Of a DNA stretch of 36,707 nucleotides, positions 21,983 to 32,268 are shown piece by piece. A program made the position numbers and the translations under genes. The first letter of the stretch is position 1; each line of letters starts with the position of its first letter. The DNA comes from Propionibacteriaceae bacterium (GTDB lineage Bacteria; Actinomycetota; Actinomycetes; Propionibacteriales; Propionibacteriaceae): assembly GCA_031272825.1 (NCBI GenBank), contig JAISTE010000010.1, positions 1-36,707 on the forward strand, in the 5' to 3' direction. The notes under the pieces are model-generated. The model was not told the DNA's origin. It did no database searches and saw only the letters and a program-made list of their open reading frames with translations.

Positions 21983-23404
21983 TTACCCCAATACCGTTAG
22001 GTCGATGTTTTCGATTCGCTTCACCAAGTCTTGCAGGATGCGCGCGGCGTCTGCACCGTCGATGACCCGGTGGTCGGCCGTCAGCGAGAAGCCGATGCGC
22101 TGCTGGACCCCGACCGTGCCGTCGGCGTTGATTACCGCGCGCGGGGTGATGGCGTCGACGCCCAGGATCGCCACCTGCGGCTGGTTGACGATCGGCGTGA
22201 ACGACTCGATCCCGAACGCGCCCAGGTTGGAAACCGTGAAGGTTCCGCCGGAGAGCAGGTCGGGGTTGATGCCGCCGCCGATGGCCTCTTGGGCGAGCAC
22301 CTTGGAGGCGTCGGAGAACTGCTTGAGGTTCATCAAGTCGGCGTAGCGTAGCGTCGGAACGAGCAGACCGCGCGGCGTGTCGACGGCCATGGCCAGATGC
22401 ACGTGCTCGTACTTGCGCCAAACCCCGTCAGCGAGCGTGGCGTTCGCGCCCGGGAACTGCTTCAGCGTCTGAACCAGGGCAAAGCCGACCAGATCGCCGA
22501 TGGTGACCTTGGTATAGCCCAGTTCCGGATCGGAAGACTTGAAGCGCTTGCGCAGGGCCTGCAGCCCGGCGGCGTTCGCCGTGGAGGTGTAGGAAAGCTG
22601 GGCCGAGACCTGCAGGGATTCGAGCATCCGCTCGGCAACGATCTTGCGCACGCCCTTGAGCGGGGTGTCTTCGAAGGCGCCGGGGAAATCGGCGGTGTCG
22701 ATGCTCGGGCTCGCGGCAGTGATCGGTGCAGCCGCTTGCGCCCCGGTTCCGCTTGCCAGGTTCGACGCCGTAACCCGCCCGCCGATACCGGTTCCGATGC
22801 GGCCGACCGTTCCGCCGGCTAGCTTCGCCGCCGAGGTCAGGCCCGGGGCCGAGGCGGCGGCGGTGAGCACGTCACGCTCGATCACGCGGCCGTTGGGGCC
22901 AGTGCCGACTATCGCGGTAGCGTCGACGCCCTTGGCCGCGGCGGTGTTGCGGGCTCTGGGGGAAGCGAGGGAGGTGCCGGTTGGTGCCATCTTGGCCCCA
23001 ACCACGTCATCCTGCGCGCTAGTCGCAGGATCTCCACCTCGCTGTGGTGCAGCAACAGAAACACCGGCAGCTTGGGCCGAACCCCCAGCATCCGCAGCGG
23101 ATGCACCCTGCTGTCCTTCGCCCGTCGTTCCTTTTGAGCCGAGCAGCGCCGGATCGACGCTCTCACCCGGCTCACCGATGACGGCGATGGGTTCCTTCAC
23201 CGGAACCTCGTCACCTTCCTCGGCCAGCAGGGCCAACACGGTTCCCTGCGCGCCGACCGGGATTTCCATCGAGGACTTGTCGGTCTCAATCTCGCACATG
23301 ATCGTGTTGTCCTTGACGGCATCGCCAACGGCGATGTCCCACTTCGTGATCAGACACGATTCCACGGTGTTCCCCGCCTGGGGCATCACCACTACTGTTG
23401 CCAT
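21983..23404 (-). CDS. 2-oxoacid dehydrogenase dihydrolipoamide acyltransferase (E2)
   Basis: Lipoyl domain (IETDKSSMEIP), PSBD (SPRARNTAAAKGVD...GTGPNGRVIERDV), catalytic HRVIDGADAARIL. Confidence 0.95.
   Translation of the reverse strand: MATVVVMPQAGNTVESCLITKWDIAVGDAVKDNTIMCEIETDKSSMEIPVGAQGTVLALLAEEGDEVPVKEPIAVIGEPGESVDPALLGSKGTTGEGQQGASAADAGGSAQAAGVSVAAPQRGGDPATSAQDDVVGAKMAPTGTSLASPRARNTAAAKGVDATAIVGTGPNGRVIERDVLTAAASAPGLTSAAKLAGGTVGRIGTGIGGRVTASNLASGTGAQAAAPITAASPSIDTADFPGAFEDTPLKGVRKIVAERMLESLQVSAQLSYTSTANAAGLQALRKRFKSSDPELGYTKVTIGDLVGFALVQTLKQFPGANATLADGVWRKYEHVHLAMAVDTPRGLLVPTLRYADLMNLKQFSDASKVLAQEAIGGGINPDLLSGGTFTVSNLGAFGIESFTPIVNQPQVAILGVDAITPRAVINADGTVGVQQRIGFSLTADHRVIDGADAARILQDLVKRIENIDLTVLG
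23005..23033. repeat. Dispersed palindromic element inside the E2 coding sequence
   Basis: CGTCATCCTGCGCGCTAGTCGCAGGATCT; encodes (reverse) GDPATSAQDDV in frame. Confidence 0.93.
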
Positions 23405-23412
23405 CTGTACTC

Positions 23413-24165
23413 CTATGCTTGTTTCAACGGCACTGTCTTTTGCAAAAGTTCTTTGACGTCGGGAGCGAGCCCGGCGTCCATCACCATCCCGGCCAGTTCG
23501 TCCAGCCTGAGCACCGAGACGAATCCGGCCTTCCCGTACTTGGAAGAGTCGGCGGTGAGCCAGGTTTCCTCGGCGCGTTCGTGCATCGCCTTGATAATCT
23601 CGGCTCCCTCGGCGAACTGCGTAGTCAAACCGCGTTCCGCGGTGAAGCCGTCGGTACCGACGAACGCCAGCCGGGCGTTGAAGCCTTGGATCGTTCGCTG
23701 AGCAATGGGGCCGACCAACGATTCGGATTCGCGGTGGAAAGAGCCGCCGGTCAGAATCACCTCGAGGTCGGGGTTGGTGCGCGCGTAGGAAAAGACGAGG
23801 GTGGAGTTGGTGACGATCTGCACGCCTTGAAGCCCTCCCAGGAACTTGGCGATGCGGGCGGTGGTGGTTCCGGCCTCGATCATCACCCTGTCGCCGTCTC
23901 TGACTAGCTCGGCGGCCTTCTTCGCGATGCGATCCTTTTCGGAGTCGTTGATGGCGTCGCGCTCAAGCACGTTGCGGATGGAGGAGGCCTGCGCACCGCC
24001 CCAGGTGCGCGAGAGCAGCCCGCGTTCTTCGAGTTCTTTGAGCTGAGAGCGGATTGTCACTTCGGAGACGCCGAGCTCTTCGGAAAGCACAGACACCGAC
24101 AGCGAGCCATCCTTGGCCAGACGCTGCAGTATGTAGCTCTCGCGCGCGGTGCGATCCGACGCCAT
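23413..24165 (-). CDS. DeoR-family transcriptional regulator
   Basis: RESYILQRLAKDGSLSVSVLSEELGVSEVTIRSQLKELEERGLLSRTWGGA; sugar-phosphate-sensor-like C-domain (DRVMIEAGTTTARIAKFL). Confidence 0.93.
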   Translation of the reverse strand: MASDRTARESYILQRLAKDGSLSVSVLSEELGVSEVTIRSQLKELEERGLLSRTWGGAQASSIRNVLERDAINDSEKDRIAKKAAELVRDGDRVMIEAGTTTARIAKFLGGLQGVQIVTNSTLVFSYARTNPDLEVILTGGSFHRESESLVGPIAQRTIQGFNARLAFVGTDGFTAERGLTTQFAEGAEIIKAMHERAEETWLTADSSKYGKAGFVSVLRLDELAGMVMDAGLAPDVKELLQKTVPLKQA

Positions 24166-24180
24166 CGTCCTCCTTCTGAC

Positions 24181-24230
24181 CTTTCGAGTCTATATCGATT
24201 CACTTTCGATTTGCAACCTAACTCGAAAGT
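24181..24230. promoter_or_regulatory. Putative DeoR-type operator cluster
   Basis: CTTTCGAGT (24181), CTTTCGATT (24203) and inverted ACTCGAAAG (24221); ACTTTCGA-N13-TCGAAAGT perfect inverted repeat. Confidence 0.6.
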
Positions 24231-24284
24231 TTCGGAAGTTTATGGAGGGTAGGTGGGGGCGAGCCGAAACAGTAATCTGGAGGC

Positions 24285-24809
24285 ATGGATACTCTGTGGT
24301 TCGACCTGGGCGTCAGCTGGGATCAGGCTCTGGCCGTCGTCATCTCCGGAACCTTCCTGTATTGGTTCTTCACGCTGGTGCTCAAATTGCTCGGCCCGCG
24401 CTTCAAGCTGCGGGTCTCGACGGCCTCGGTCGCCATGATGATGCTGATCGGCGCGCTCACCGCCCGTGCCATACTCGGACAATCTCCGACGATGCTGGGC
24501 GGGGCTATCGCACTTCTGACGGTCATGTTCTGGGAATGGGTGTTGTTCCACACTTCCAGGTGGATGCGCGGGCGCTCGTTCATCACACGCGACGCCCGGG
24601 CTGTGGTCGTAGACGGAAAAGTGGTACTAGATCAGCTAGCCGCAGTCGGCATCAGCGAAGGGAACCTCTACATCAGGCTGCGGCGGGCAGGAGTCAGCCG
24701 CTTGGATCAGATCAAGTACGCCATCATCGAAACCGACGGCTCGCTAACCGTAATGCGCGCAGGGCAGGAGGTCGACAACGAGCTCTTGACGGACGTGGTT
24801 TTGGACTAG
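24285..24809 (+). CDS. DUF421 (YetF-like) membrane protein
   Basis: TM segments then RSFITRDARAVVVDGKVVLDQLAAVGISEGNLYIRLRRAGVSRLDQIKYAIIETDGSLTV. Confidence 0.85.
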   Translation: MDTLWFDLGVSWDQALAVVISGTFLYWFFTLVLKLLGPRFKLRVSTASVAMMMLIGALTARAILGQSPTMLGGAIALLTVMFWEWVLFHTSRWMRGRSFITRDARAVVVDGKVVLDQLAAVGISEGNLYIRLRRAGVSRLDQIKYAIIETDGSLTVMRAGQEVDNELLTDVVLD

Positions 24810-24810
24810 C

Positions 24811-24836
24811 GTAGCGCCCTCGCACATGCGCGCTAC
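24811..24836. terminator. Hairpin between convergent DUF421 and bcp genes
   Basis: GTAGCGC-N12-GCGCTAC. Confidence 0.45.
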
Positions 24837-24860
24837 ACCGGAGCTGCCCAAGTGCACCAC

Positions 24861-25340
24861 TTACGCAATCCCGAGCTCCTCCAGCAGGCGGCCCACGTGG
24901 CCCGTCGCCTTTACGTTGTATTTGGCCAGGCGAACCTTGGCGCTGCCGTCTTCGGCGACGTCCAAGACTAGGGTCGAGCGGATGACGCCTTCCAGCTTCC
25001 TGCCGTAGAGCACCTTTTCGCCGTAGGCCCCGTAGGCCTCCAGCACCTTGTGCTCCGGGTCGGACAACAGCGGGAATGGGATGGATTCCTTGGCCTTGAA
25101 GCGGGCGAGCTTCTCGGGTTTGTCAGGAGAGACGCCCAACACCGCATATCCGGCGCCTTCGAGTTTGCCGTAGTCAGAGGTGAAGTCCACGGCCTCGCGG
25201 GTGCAGCCCGGGGTCATGGCCGCCGGGTAGAAGTACAACACGACTGCCTTTCTGGCGAAATCTGCCAGGGATACCGGGTTCCCGTCTTGATCGGGAAGCG
25301 TGAATGCGGGGGCTGCCTCACCGGCTTCGAGTCTGCTCAT
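24861..25340 (-). CDS. bcp: Thioredoxin-dependent peroxiredoxin (BCP/PrxQ)
   Basis: APAFTLPDQDGNPVSLADFARKAVVLYFYPAAMTPGCTREAVDF. Confidence 0.95.
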   Translation of the reverse strand: MSRLEAGEAAPAFTLPDQDGNPVSLADFARKAVVLYFYPAAMTPGCTREAVDFTSDYGKLEGAGYAVLGVSPDKPEKLARFKAKESIPFPLLSDPEHKVLEAYGAYGEKVLYGRKLEGVIRSTLVLDVAEDGSAKVRLAKYNVKATGHVGRLLEELGIA

Positions 25341-25480
25341 GGGGTCAGTCTAACTGAGCAGCAGCAGGCACCTGCTCTTGTCGACCCGCCCGCGCCGCCC
25401 CAGTGCCCGCAAATGCAGGCACCTGCTCCCACCATTGTCAGGCTGCGTGCAGCCCCTGCATCCTGCTCAGTCACAGGTAT

Positions 25481-25593
25481 AGATCCCGCGACTGCGCGCG
25501 GGATGACGAGTGAGGGAACTCGGCGATGGCAAAGGCGGGAACTCGGAGATGACGAGTGAGGGAACTCGGAGATGGTAAGGGCGGGTACTTCAG
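25481..25593. repeat. Palindromic element (CCCGCG stem variant) followed by 4 x 23-bp tandem array with alternating subtypes
   Basis: AGATCCCGCGACTGCGCGCGGGATGACGA, then units at 25502, 25525, 25548, 25571 (A,B,A,B; 46-bp dimers). Confidence 0.92.
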
Positions 25594-26552
25594 CGTTTGC
25601 GCAGGTCGGCGATCTTGATCAGGAGCTGTTCCAGGGCGAAAGCGGAATCCGCCTCTCCGCCCTTGACAGCTACGTCGGCCTTGGCGCAGGCCTTGATCCC
25701 CTCGGCGATGGCATCGGGCCGCCAGCGGTTCGCCAGCGGCTGCAGAAATTTGAGCTGGTTTGGCCCTACCCCCACGTAGGAGGCTAGATCACCGCCGCGC
25801 AGCCCTTCGGCCATGGCTCCGTGGTATTTGCCGAGCTGTACCAGCTTGTTGGCGATGGCCGTAACGATCAGAAACTCGGGAACCTTGTCCTTTGAGCTTT
25901 TGTATTCCCTCGCCCACCGCGATTGAGCTAGGGCCTGGGCGAGGTTTCCCGAAAGCACAGCGTCGGCGACCTTGAAGGAGGTGATCTCGGGCCTGCCGGA
26001 GAAGTAGCTGCGGATCTGCTCTTCGCTCACCCGCCCGCCCTCGGAATCCTCTTGAAGCTGGCGCAGCGCGCCGATCAAGGTAGGGATGTCCGTGCCGATG
26101 ACCTCGATGAGGGCGTTTGCGGCGTGCTCGTCCAGCTTGCCTCGCCCCGCCTCGGCCTGAAGGAATTTGGGCAGCTCCCACGGCTTGAGTTCCTTGACTT
26201 CCTCAACCGGGATTTTTGCCTTCTTCAGCTTGTTGACCACGCCGATGCCCTTGGTTCCGCCCGGAAAAGACATGACCAGCGAGAGCTCTTCCCCCGGTTG
26301 GGTAGCAAGTGCAACCAGCTGCTCATGCAGCGAGCTGTCGAGCATGTCCAGGTCGGTGATGGAGACGATCGACTCGTCGGCGAACAGCGAACCCCCGGTG
26401 ATCTCCGCAAGCTCGCCAGAAGCCAGCCCTTGCCCGGAAACCTCGGTGAACACGGCGTCCGGGTGCTGCTGCCTGGCCTGGTCAAGGAAAAGCTTGCGCT
26501 TCCTCCCGACGCGATAGGGATCCTTGCCGATGATGAGCAGAGCATTAGTCAC
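25590..26552 (-). CDS. holA: DNA polymerase III subunit delta
   Basis: TNALLIIGKDPYRVGRKRKLFLDQ...; EDSEGGRVSEEQIRSYFSGRPEITSFKVADAVLSGN. GTG start at 26552 with ggagg RBS preferred over the track's 26579. Confidence 0.88.
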   Translation of the reverse strand: MTNALLIIGKDPYRVGRKRKLFLDQARQQHPDAVFTEVSGQGLASGELAEITGGSLFADESIVSITDLDMLDSSLHEQLVALATQPGEELSLVMSFPGGTKGIGVVNKLKKAKIPVEEVKELKPWELPKFLQAEAGRGKLDEHAANALIEVIGTDIPTLIGALRQLQEDSEGGRVSEEQIRSYFSGRPEITSFKVADAVLSGNLAQALAQSRWAREYKSSKDKVPEFLIVTAIANKLVQLGKYHGAMAEGLRGGDLASYVGVGPNQLKFLQPLANRWRPDAIAEGIKACAKADVAVKGGEADSAFALEQLLIKIADLRKR

Positions 26553-26596
26553 GGCCCAATCCTCCCACGGGCATCCCACACTTTGCCCGTCGGCGA

Positions 26597-28702
26597 TTAT
26601 TCCCTTTGGTAGTAGACGTTCAATCCAGTTCCTTTCGCTACGGCTATTGAGCCGTTCAGATCGGTTCGGTAGACGACCATGCCATAGCTCCTCGCCAACG
26701 CCAGCGTCTTTTCGGTGGGATGGCCGTAGCTATTGCCCTTGCCAACCCCGATGAGTGCGACCGCAGCTCCCACCCGCTTCCACAGTTCTTCCGATTGGCT
26801 CGACGAACCGTGGTGCGGCACTAGGAACACCTCGGCGCGCAGATCCACCCTGTCCAACGCGACCGAGAGCTGCGCTTCGCTTTCCAGATCCCCGCACATC
26901 AAGATGCTCAGCACTGAGGAACCGGTGCTGGTGCCCACCGTTGCACGCAGCACGAGCGAGGCGTTGTTTTCTTCAGAGGATTCGCCCGCATACTCGCTCC
27001 CGGCTTCAGAGCTCTCAGAAACCGGCGGACGCAGCAGCGAGAGCGCGGCCAGGATCTCGATCGAAACCTCCCCCACCCCGATCCGCATCCCGGTTTTCGC
27101 GGTGACGACCTCGGCTTGCGGCAGGGCACCCCTCACCAGCGCCCATCCCGAGGCCGGTTCACGCACATCCGAGACCAATAGCTGCCGCACGCCGCCGAGC
27201 GCGCTCACCCCGGTGATGTGATCGGCGTGCAGATGGGTGAGCACCACCAGCGGTACCTCTTGGACGCCGAGTTGCTCTAGACAGGTCTTAAGCAGCCGCG
27301 GCTCCGGCCCGGCGTCCACCAGCACCGCCTTTCCGCCGCCAGCGTTGAGTACCGTCGCATCCCCCTGCCCGACGGAACAACTCACCACCTGCCACTGGGC
27401 CGGAGGCCAGCCGGGCGGGGCCACCACCCGAACCGTGAGCACGGCCAGTGCCAGCAGCAGCGGGGGTAACCACCGGATTCCATTCCCAGCGAGCAACAGC
27501 ACCATCGCCGCGGCGAGCGCAGCGCTCAGAGCCGGGCCCAGTGCCCCGGATGGCCAGGGTATGGCCGCCTGCGGCAGGCCCGCACAAGTGTGAGCGATGG
27601 CGAGCAGCCCATTCGCGAACACGCCTGCCACTAGCGCAAATACACTTGCCAGCGGCATGGCTACTACCGCCAGGAACAACGCGATAAACCCGCACACTGT
27701 TGCGGGGGCCACCAGCGGGGCGGCCGCGAGATTGGCGAAGACTCCCACTACCGAGAGCTGACCCGAGATTGTGGTGATCAGCGGCTCGGTGGCTACCTGG
27801 GCCGCCAGCGGAACGGTAACCGCTTCGGCTAGCAAGAGCGTGAGCGGCCCGGCCCGCGTGTCCCCAGGATCAGCGCTCCCCTCCCCCGGTTCAGCACTCC
27901 TTCTCATCGCAAGCCCAAGCCACGTTCTAACTCTCCCGACCGCCCGCGTGGCCAACCCGGCCAGACCTTCAGCCCACGGCCCTGCCCACAGGATGATCCC
28001 CATGGTGGCGCTGACCGAGAGCGCAAAGCCCAGCGAGTGCGAGTGCACCGGCGAGACGACGAGCACTCCGACCACCGCCCAGCTCAGAAACCGCAGCCCT
28101 TGCGCCGGGCCGGATAGCCCGAGGGCCAGCAGCCCGACCGTACCCATGGCGGCAGCCCTGATCACGCTGGGTTCGCCCTTGCACAAGATCACGAATCCAA
28201 CCACGGTGGCCGCCGACAGCAGCCGCAGCCACCACCCGCGCACACCAAGGCGCGAAGCGAGCGCCAGCACGAACCCCAGCAAGATGGTCAGGTTTGCCCC
28301 GGAAACCGCCACCAGGTGGGTCAAGCCGGTCGCCTTGAAATCGGACTCGATCTGCACGCTGAGGGCCGAGGTGTCGCCCACGACCAGCGCTGGAACCAGC
28401 GCCCGCGATCCGGCTTCCAGAACTAAGGCAGCCTGCCGCAGCCCCTCGTGGAGCTGCTCGACCACCGCGTCGATTTGCGGGGTGAAGCTCAGCGACGCCG
28501 GTGCCCGCGCGTTTCCTGAGATGAACCACGCCGCCAACCAAACGAGCCCGGCCACAAGCACCGGACGCCAGTCCTTGCCGCCCTCGCGCCTATCGAGCAG
28601 GTTGAACAAACACCAAAGTCTGCGGCCAATACCGGCGAGCGACCCGCCAAGAGCAGACAAACCACTCGCGTCAACAACTCCGGGCTGCGAGGCCGCCCTC
28701 AC
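26597..28702 (-). CDS. comEC: ComEC/Rec2-family DNA uptake channel with C-terminal MBL domain
   Basis: TGLTHLVAVSGANLTILLGF; polytopic membrane region; VVLTHLHADHITGVSALGG; EVFLVPHHGSSSQSEELW. Confidence 0.93.
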   Translation of the reverse strand: MRAASQPGVVDASGLSALGGSLAGIGRRLWCLFNLLDRREGGKDWRPVLVAGLVWLAAWFISGNARAPASLSFTPQIDAVVEQLHEGLRQAALVLEAGSRALVPALVVGDTSALSVQIESDFKATGLTHLVAVSGANLTILLGFVLALASRLGVRGWWLRLLSAATVVGFVILCKGEPSVIRAAAMGTVGLLALGLSGPAQGLRFLSWAVVGVLVVSPVHSHSLGFALSVSATMGIILWAGPWAEGLAGLATRAVGRVRTWLGLAMRRSAEPGEGSADPGDTRAGPLTLLLAEAVTVPLAAQVATEPLITTISGQLSVVGVFANLAAAPLVAPATVCGFIALFLAVVAMPLASVFALVAGVFANGLLAIAHTCAGLPQAAIPWPSGALGPALSAALAAAMVLLLAGNGIRWLPPLLLALAVLTVRVVAPPGWPPAQWQVVSCSVGQGDATVLNAGGGKAVLVDAGPEPRLLKTCLEQLGVQEVPLVVLTHLHADHITGVSALGGVRQLLVSDVREPASGWALVRGALPQAEVVTAKTGMRIGVGEVSIEILAALSLLRPPVSESSEAGSEYAGESSEENNASLVLRATVGTSTGSSVLSILMCGDLESEAQLSVALDRVDLRAEVFLVPHHGSSSQSEELWKRVGAAVALIGVGKGNSYGHPTEKTLALARSYGMVVYRTDLNGSIAVAKGTGLNVYYQRE

Positions 28703-29589
28703 AACGTCACCAGCGGCGCTATCTCGGCATATTTCTTCTCTCCAATCCCTGACACCTGCAAAAGCTCCCTGACTTCGGTAAACCCGCCGTTTTCATCGCG
28801 ATAGGCGATGATCTTTGCCGCTAGGGCCGGGCCAACGCCCGGCAAAGTCTCCAGCTGATCGGAAGTCGCCTGGTTCAAGGAGACGAGCACCGCCGCGTCC
28901 GAGCCAGCCGCGCCGGAACCCCCGACGCCTGCGCCTCCGGCCTGCCCGGCTCTGATCTCCCCTCGCGGCTCCTTCTTTGTGCCCACGATCACCTGGTCGC
29001 CGTCGTTGAGAACCGATGCGTAGTTCAGCTCTGCGGTGTCGGCGTCCTTCTTCAAGCCCCCGGCGGTCTTCAGCGCGTCCAACACCCTTGAGCCGACCGG
29101 CAGCGAGACCACCCCAGGGTTCTTCACCGCGCCCAGCACGTGCACGAGTATCCGCAGATCCTCATCCGAACTCGGAGCAGCCGCAGTTTCTCCTGCTTCC
29201 TGAGCCGAAGCGCTGGCACTTCCAGCAGAACTCATGCTGGCGGCCGGAACCTCGGCTGAACCGCCCAGCTCCGCCGAATGCACTTGCGAGGAGGCATAGA
29301 AGATCGACAAACAGACCCCGAGCAGCACGATGCCGAGCACGCTCAGGTGGTTCTTCAGCCAAAACAGGGCGTTAGACAACCGCCCGGCCCAACCGGAGTC
29401 GTCATCACTGAACTCCACGGCTGGGACTACGACAGGTTGCTCCCGGACAAGTTCGGGCTCTGGCTCCCAATCCGGATCCGAATCCGTTTCCGGCAATCCC
29501 CGCCTGGGCGAGGACGGCTCGGCACGGCGATTGGGAGCCGCCGCTAGCAGCGCCTGCAAGCGCTCGTTGACATCTTCTTCATGCTTCAC
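28699..29589 (-). CDS. comEA: ComEA-like protein (SLBB + helix-hairpin-helix)
   Basis: Single TM; ILVHVLGAVKNPGVVSLPVGSRVLDALKTAGGL; VSLNQATSDQLETLPGVGPALAAKIIAYRDENGGF. 4-bp overlap with comEC. Confidence 0.93.
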   Translation of the reverse strand: MKHEEDVNERLQALLAAAPNRRAEPSSPRRGLPETDSDPDWEPEPELVREQPVVVPAVEFSDDDSGWAGRLSNALFWLKNHLSVLGIVLLGVCLSIFYASSQVHSAELGGSAEVPAASMSSAGSASASAQEAGETAAAPSSDEDLRILVHVLGAVKNPGVVSLPVGSRVLDALKTAGGLKKDADTAELNYASVLNDGDQVIVGTKKEPRGEIRAGQAGGAGVGGSGAAGSDAAVLVSLNQATSDQLETLPGVGPALAAKIIAYRDENGGFTEVRELLQVSGIGEKKYAEIAPLVTL

Positions 29590-29661
29590 GCCAGCGGTCT
29601 TGGCGGCAAGAAGACAGATTTGTCACTTATCCACAGGGAAATTCCAAGGAATTTCCAACAC

Positions 29662-32157
29662 TTAAGCCGGAACGATAGACACCAGTTTCGGAGCCCTGAC
29701 GATGGTCTTGGCCACCGACCGTCCGTCCAAGGCCCGCTGCACGCCCGCGTCTGCCAGGGCCAGCTCCTCAAGCTCGGCTTCGGAAATCGACGGCGAAACC
29801 GTGAGCTTGGCGCGCACCTTGCCGCCGACCTGCACCACGCAGGTAACCGACTCTGCGACCAGCAACTGAGGATCGGCAACCGGCCAGGTGCCCTCGGCAA
29901 CCGACGGCTCGTGCCCGAGCAGCTCCCACATTTCTTCGGCCAGGTAGGGCGCGATCAGGGAGACCATGACGGCAACAGCCTCGGCCGCCTCGCGCACGGC
30001 CGGATCGGCTGCGCCCGGGCCCGAATCGATGGCCTTGCGGGCGGCGTTCACCAGCTCCATGATGCGCGCGACCACCACGTTGAAGCGCTGCGAATCCAAA
30101 GCCTCCGTCACCGCCGCAATAGTGCGGTGCGTGCTCTGGCGCAGGGCCTTGTCGCCGGTTGCGAAGTCAACCCCCTTGTCGGAGGCCACATCGTAGGCGA
30201 TGCGGTAGGCGCGCTGCAGGAATTTCACTGTCGAGGCAGGCGAGACGTCCGCCCAGTCGATGTCGTCTTCCGGCGGGCCGGCGAAGACGATCGTGGTGCG
30301 GATAGCGTCCACACCGTAGGCGTCGATCTGCTGTCCAAGGTCGACGCCGTTGCCCAGCGATTTGCTCATCGCCTTGCCCTCGTTGATGACCTGGCCTTGG
30401 TTCATCAGCCGGGCGAAGGGCTCGGTGAAGTCGACCATCCCCAGGTCGTACAAGACCTTGGTGAAGAAGCGCGAGTACAGCAGGTGCAAGATCGCGTGCT
30501 CCACGCCGCCGACGTACTGGGCCACCGGCATCCACTTTTCTACGTCTTCGCGGTGGAAGGGCGCGTCGTCGGCGTGCGGCGAGCAGTAGCGCAGGTAGTA
30601 CCAGGACGAATCCACGAAGGTATCCATGGTGTCGGCGTCGCGCTTGGCCGGGGCACCGCAGATCGGGCAGGTTGTGTTCACCCAGTCGGTGGCCGCAGCC
30701 AGCGGGGAGGAGCCCTTCTGACGCAGCTGCTCGCCGCGCAGATCGGGCAGACGAACCGGCAGCTGATCGTCGGGCACCGGAACTTCCCCGTGCTCGGGGC
30801 AGTGAATGATCGGGATCGGGCAACCCCAGAAACGCTGACGGGAGAGCAGCCAGTCACGCAGCCGGTACGTCGTCGCGGCCTTGCCCGTGCCATCGGCCTC
30901 AAGCTTGGCGTTCATCGCCGCAATGCCCGCAGCCTTGTCGGTGAGGCCCTCTAGCGCCGGGGAGTTCACGTAGGTTCCGTCCCCAGGAGTGGCGACGCCG
31001 GACTCGGCCGGGTCGGGAAGCCCGGTTTCCAGCACGGTGATGACGGGCAGGTCGAACTTGAGTGCAAAGTCGAGGTCGCGTTGGTCGTGCGCGGGGACGG
31101 CCATGATCGCGCCGGTGCCGTAATCGGAAAGCACGTAGTCAGCGGCGTAGATCGGCAGCTTCGCGCCGTTGATCGGGTTGGTTGCGTAGGAGCCCAGGAA
31201 GACGCCTGTCTTCTCGTGCTCGGTGGACTGGCGCTCGATCTCGGTGGCTTTCTTGACCTTCTCCAGGTAGTCCTCAAAGGCCTCGCGGTTCTCCTCGGTC
31301 ACCAGCTTCGGGGCGATCTCGGCGTCGGGGGCGACCACGAAGAAGGTCGCGCCGTAGAGGGTGTCGGGCCGGGTGGTGAAAACGGTGAGGGGCTCGCCCA
31401 GGACGTCGACCTGGAAATCGACGTACGCGCCTTGGGATTTGCCGATCCAGTTGCGCTGCATCGCCAGCACTCGATCGGGCCACTTGCCCTCGATCTGGTC
31501 CATGTCTTCGAGGAGCCGCTCGGCATACTCGGTGATCTTGAAGTACCACTGGTTGAGCTTGCGCTTGGTGACGTCGGTGCCGCAGCGCTCGCACTTGCCG
31601 TCGATCACCTGCTCGTTGGCCAACACAGTCAGGTCTTTGGGGCACCAGTTGACGTAGGAATCCTTGCGGTAGGCCAGGCCGCGCTCGAAGAAGCGCAGGA
31701 ACAGCCACTGCGTCCAGCGGTAGTACTCCTCGTCGGAAGTGTGGATGCGCCGCGACCAGTCGACGCTCAGGCCGTAGCGGCGGAACGACGCGGCCTGGGT
31801 TTCGATGTTCGCGTACGTCCACTCGGCGGGGTGGGCGTTGCGCTTAATGGCGGCGTTTTCGGCGGGCAGACCGAAGGAATCCCAGCCGATCGGGTGCATG
31901 ACGTCGTAGCCCTTGAGCTTCCAATAGCGCGCAACGACGTCACCGATCGCGAAAGCCTCGGCGTGGCCCATGTGCAGGTCGCCGGAGGGATAGGCGAACA
32001 TGTCGAGCACGTAGCGGCGTTCCTTGGAGCCGTCGTCGAGCGGCTTGAACGTCTCGTGTTCGGCCCAGTACTTCTGCCAGCGCTCCTGGGCGGCGTTTAC
32101 GTCGTAGCTAGCATGCCTCGAATCGGCACCCACAATCTCTCCTTGCCTAGACACCAA
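29662..32157 (-). CDS. leuS: Leucyl-tRNA synthetase
   Basis: [67 protein letters not shown]. Confidence 0.97.
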   Translation of the reverse strand: MVSRQGEIVGADSRHASYDVNAAQERWQKYWAEHETFKPLDDGSKERRYVLDMFAYPSGDLHMGHAEAFAIGDVVARYWKLKGYDVMHPIGWDSFGLPAENAAIKRNAHPAEWTYANIETQAASFRRYGLSVDWSRRIHTSDEEYYRWTQWLFLRFFERGLAYRKDSYVNWCPKDLTVLANEQVIDGKCERCGTDVTKRKLNQWYFKITEYAERLLEDMDQIEGKWPDRVLAMQRNWIGKSQGAYVDFQVDVLGEPLTVFTTRPDTLYGATFFVVAPDAEIAPKLVTEENREAFEDYLEKVKKATEIERQSTEHEKTGVFLGSYATNPINGAKLPIYAADYVLSDYGTGAIMAVPAHDQRDLDFALKFDLPVITVLETGLPDPAESGVATPGDGTYVNSPALEGLTDKAAGIAAMNAKLEADGTGKAATTYRLRDWLLSRQRFWGCPIPIIHCPEHGEVPVPDDQLPVRLPDLRGEQLRQKGSSPLAAATDWVNTTCPICGAPAKRDADTMDTFVDSSWYYLRYCSPHADDAPFHREDVEKWMPVAQYVGGVEHAILHLLYSRFFTKVLYDLGMVDFTEPFARLMNQGQVINEGKAMSKSLGNGVDLGQQIDAYGVDAIRTTIVFAGPPEDDIDWADVSPASTVKFLQRAYRIAYDVASDKGVDFATGDKALRQSTHRTIAAVTEALDSQRFNVVVARIMELVNAARKAIDSGPGAADPAVREAAEAVAVMVSLIAPYLAEEMWELLGHEPSVAEGTWPVADPQLLVAESVTCVVQVGGKVRAKLTVSPSISEAELEELALADAGVQRALDGRSVAKTIVRAPKLVSIVPA

Positions 32158-32221
32158 GGCCCAATCTTATCCGCGCTTGCTGGCTTGGCGAAACGCGCCC
32201 AGCTCTCCCTCAGTTTGCGGG

Positions 32222-32258
32222 CCCGGCGGTTGAGTTGTACGCGAACCCAACCGCCGGG
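32222..32258 (-). terminator. Hairpin after the surface-protein gene
   Basis: CCCGGCGGTTG...CAACCGCCGGG, 11-bp perfect stem; just downstream of stop at 32269. Confidence 0.65.
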
Positions 32259-32268
32259 TGCCTTTACC

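Noticed and set aside
25364-25428. Repeated 14-mer GCAGGCACCTGCTC (25364 and 25415)
   Set aside because: Two short copies upstream of bcp; too little to call an operator or element.
27771-28772. 333-aa Ser/Thr/Pro-rich forward ORF opposite comEC
   Set aside because: Low-complexity antisense frame; comEC motifs are on the reverse strand.
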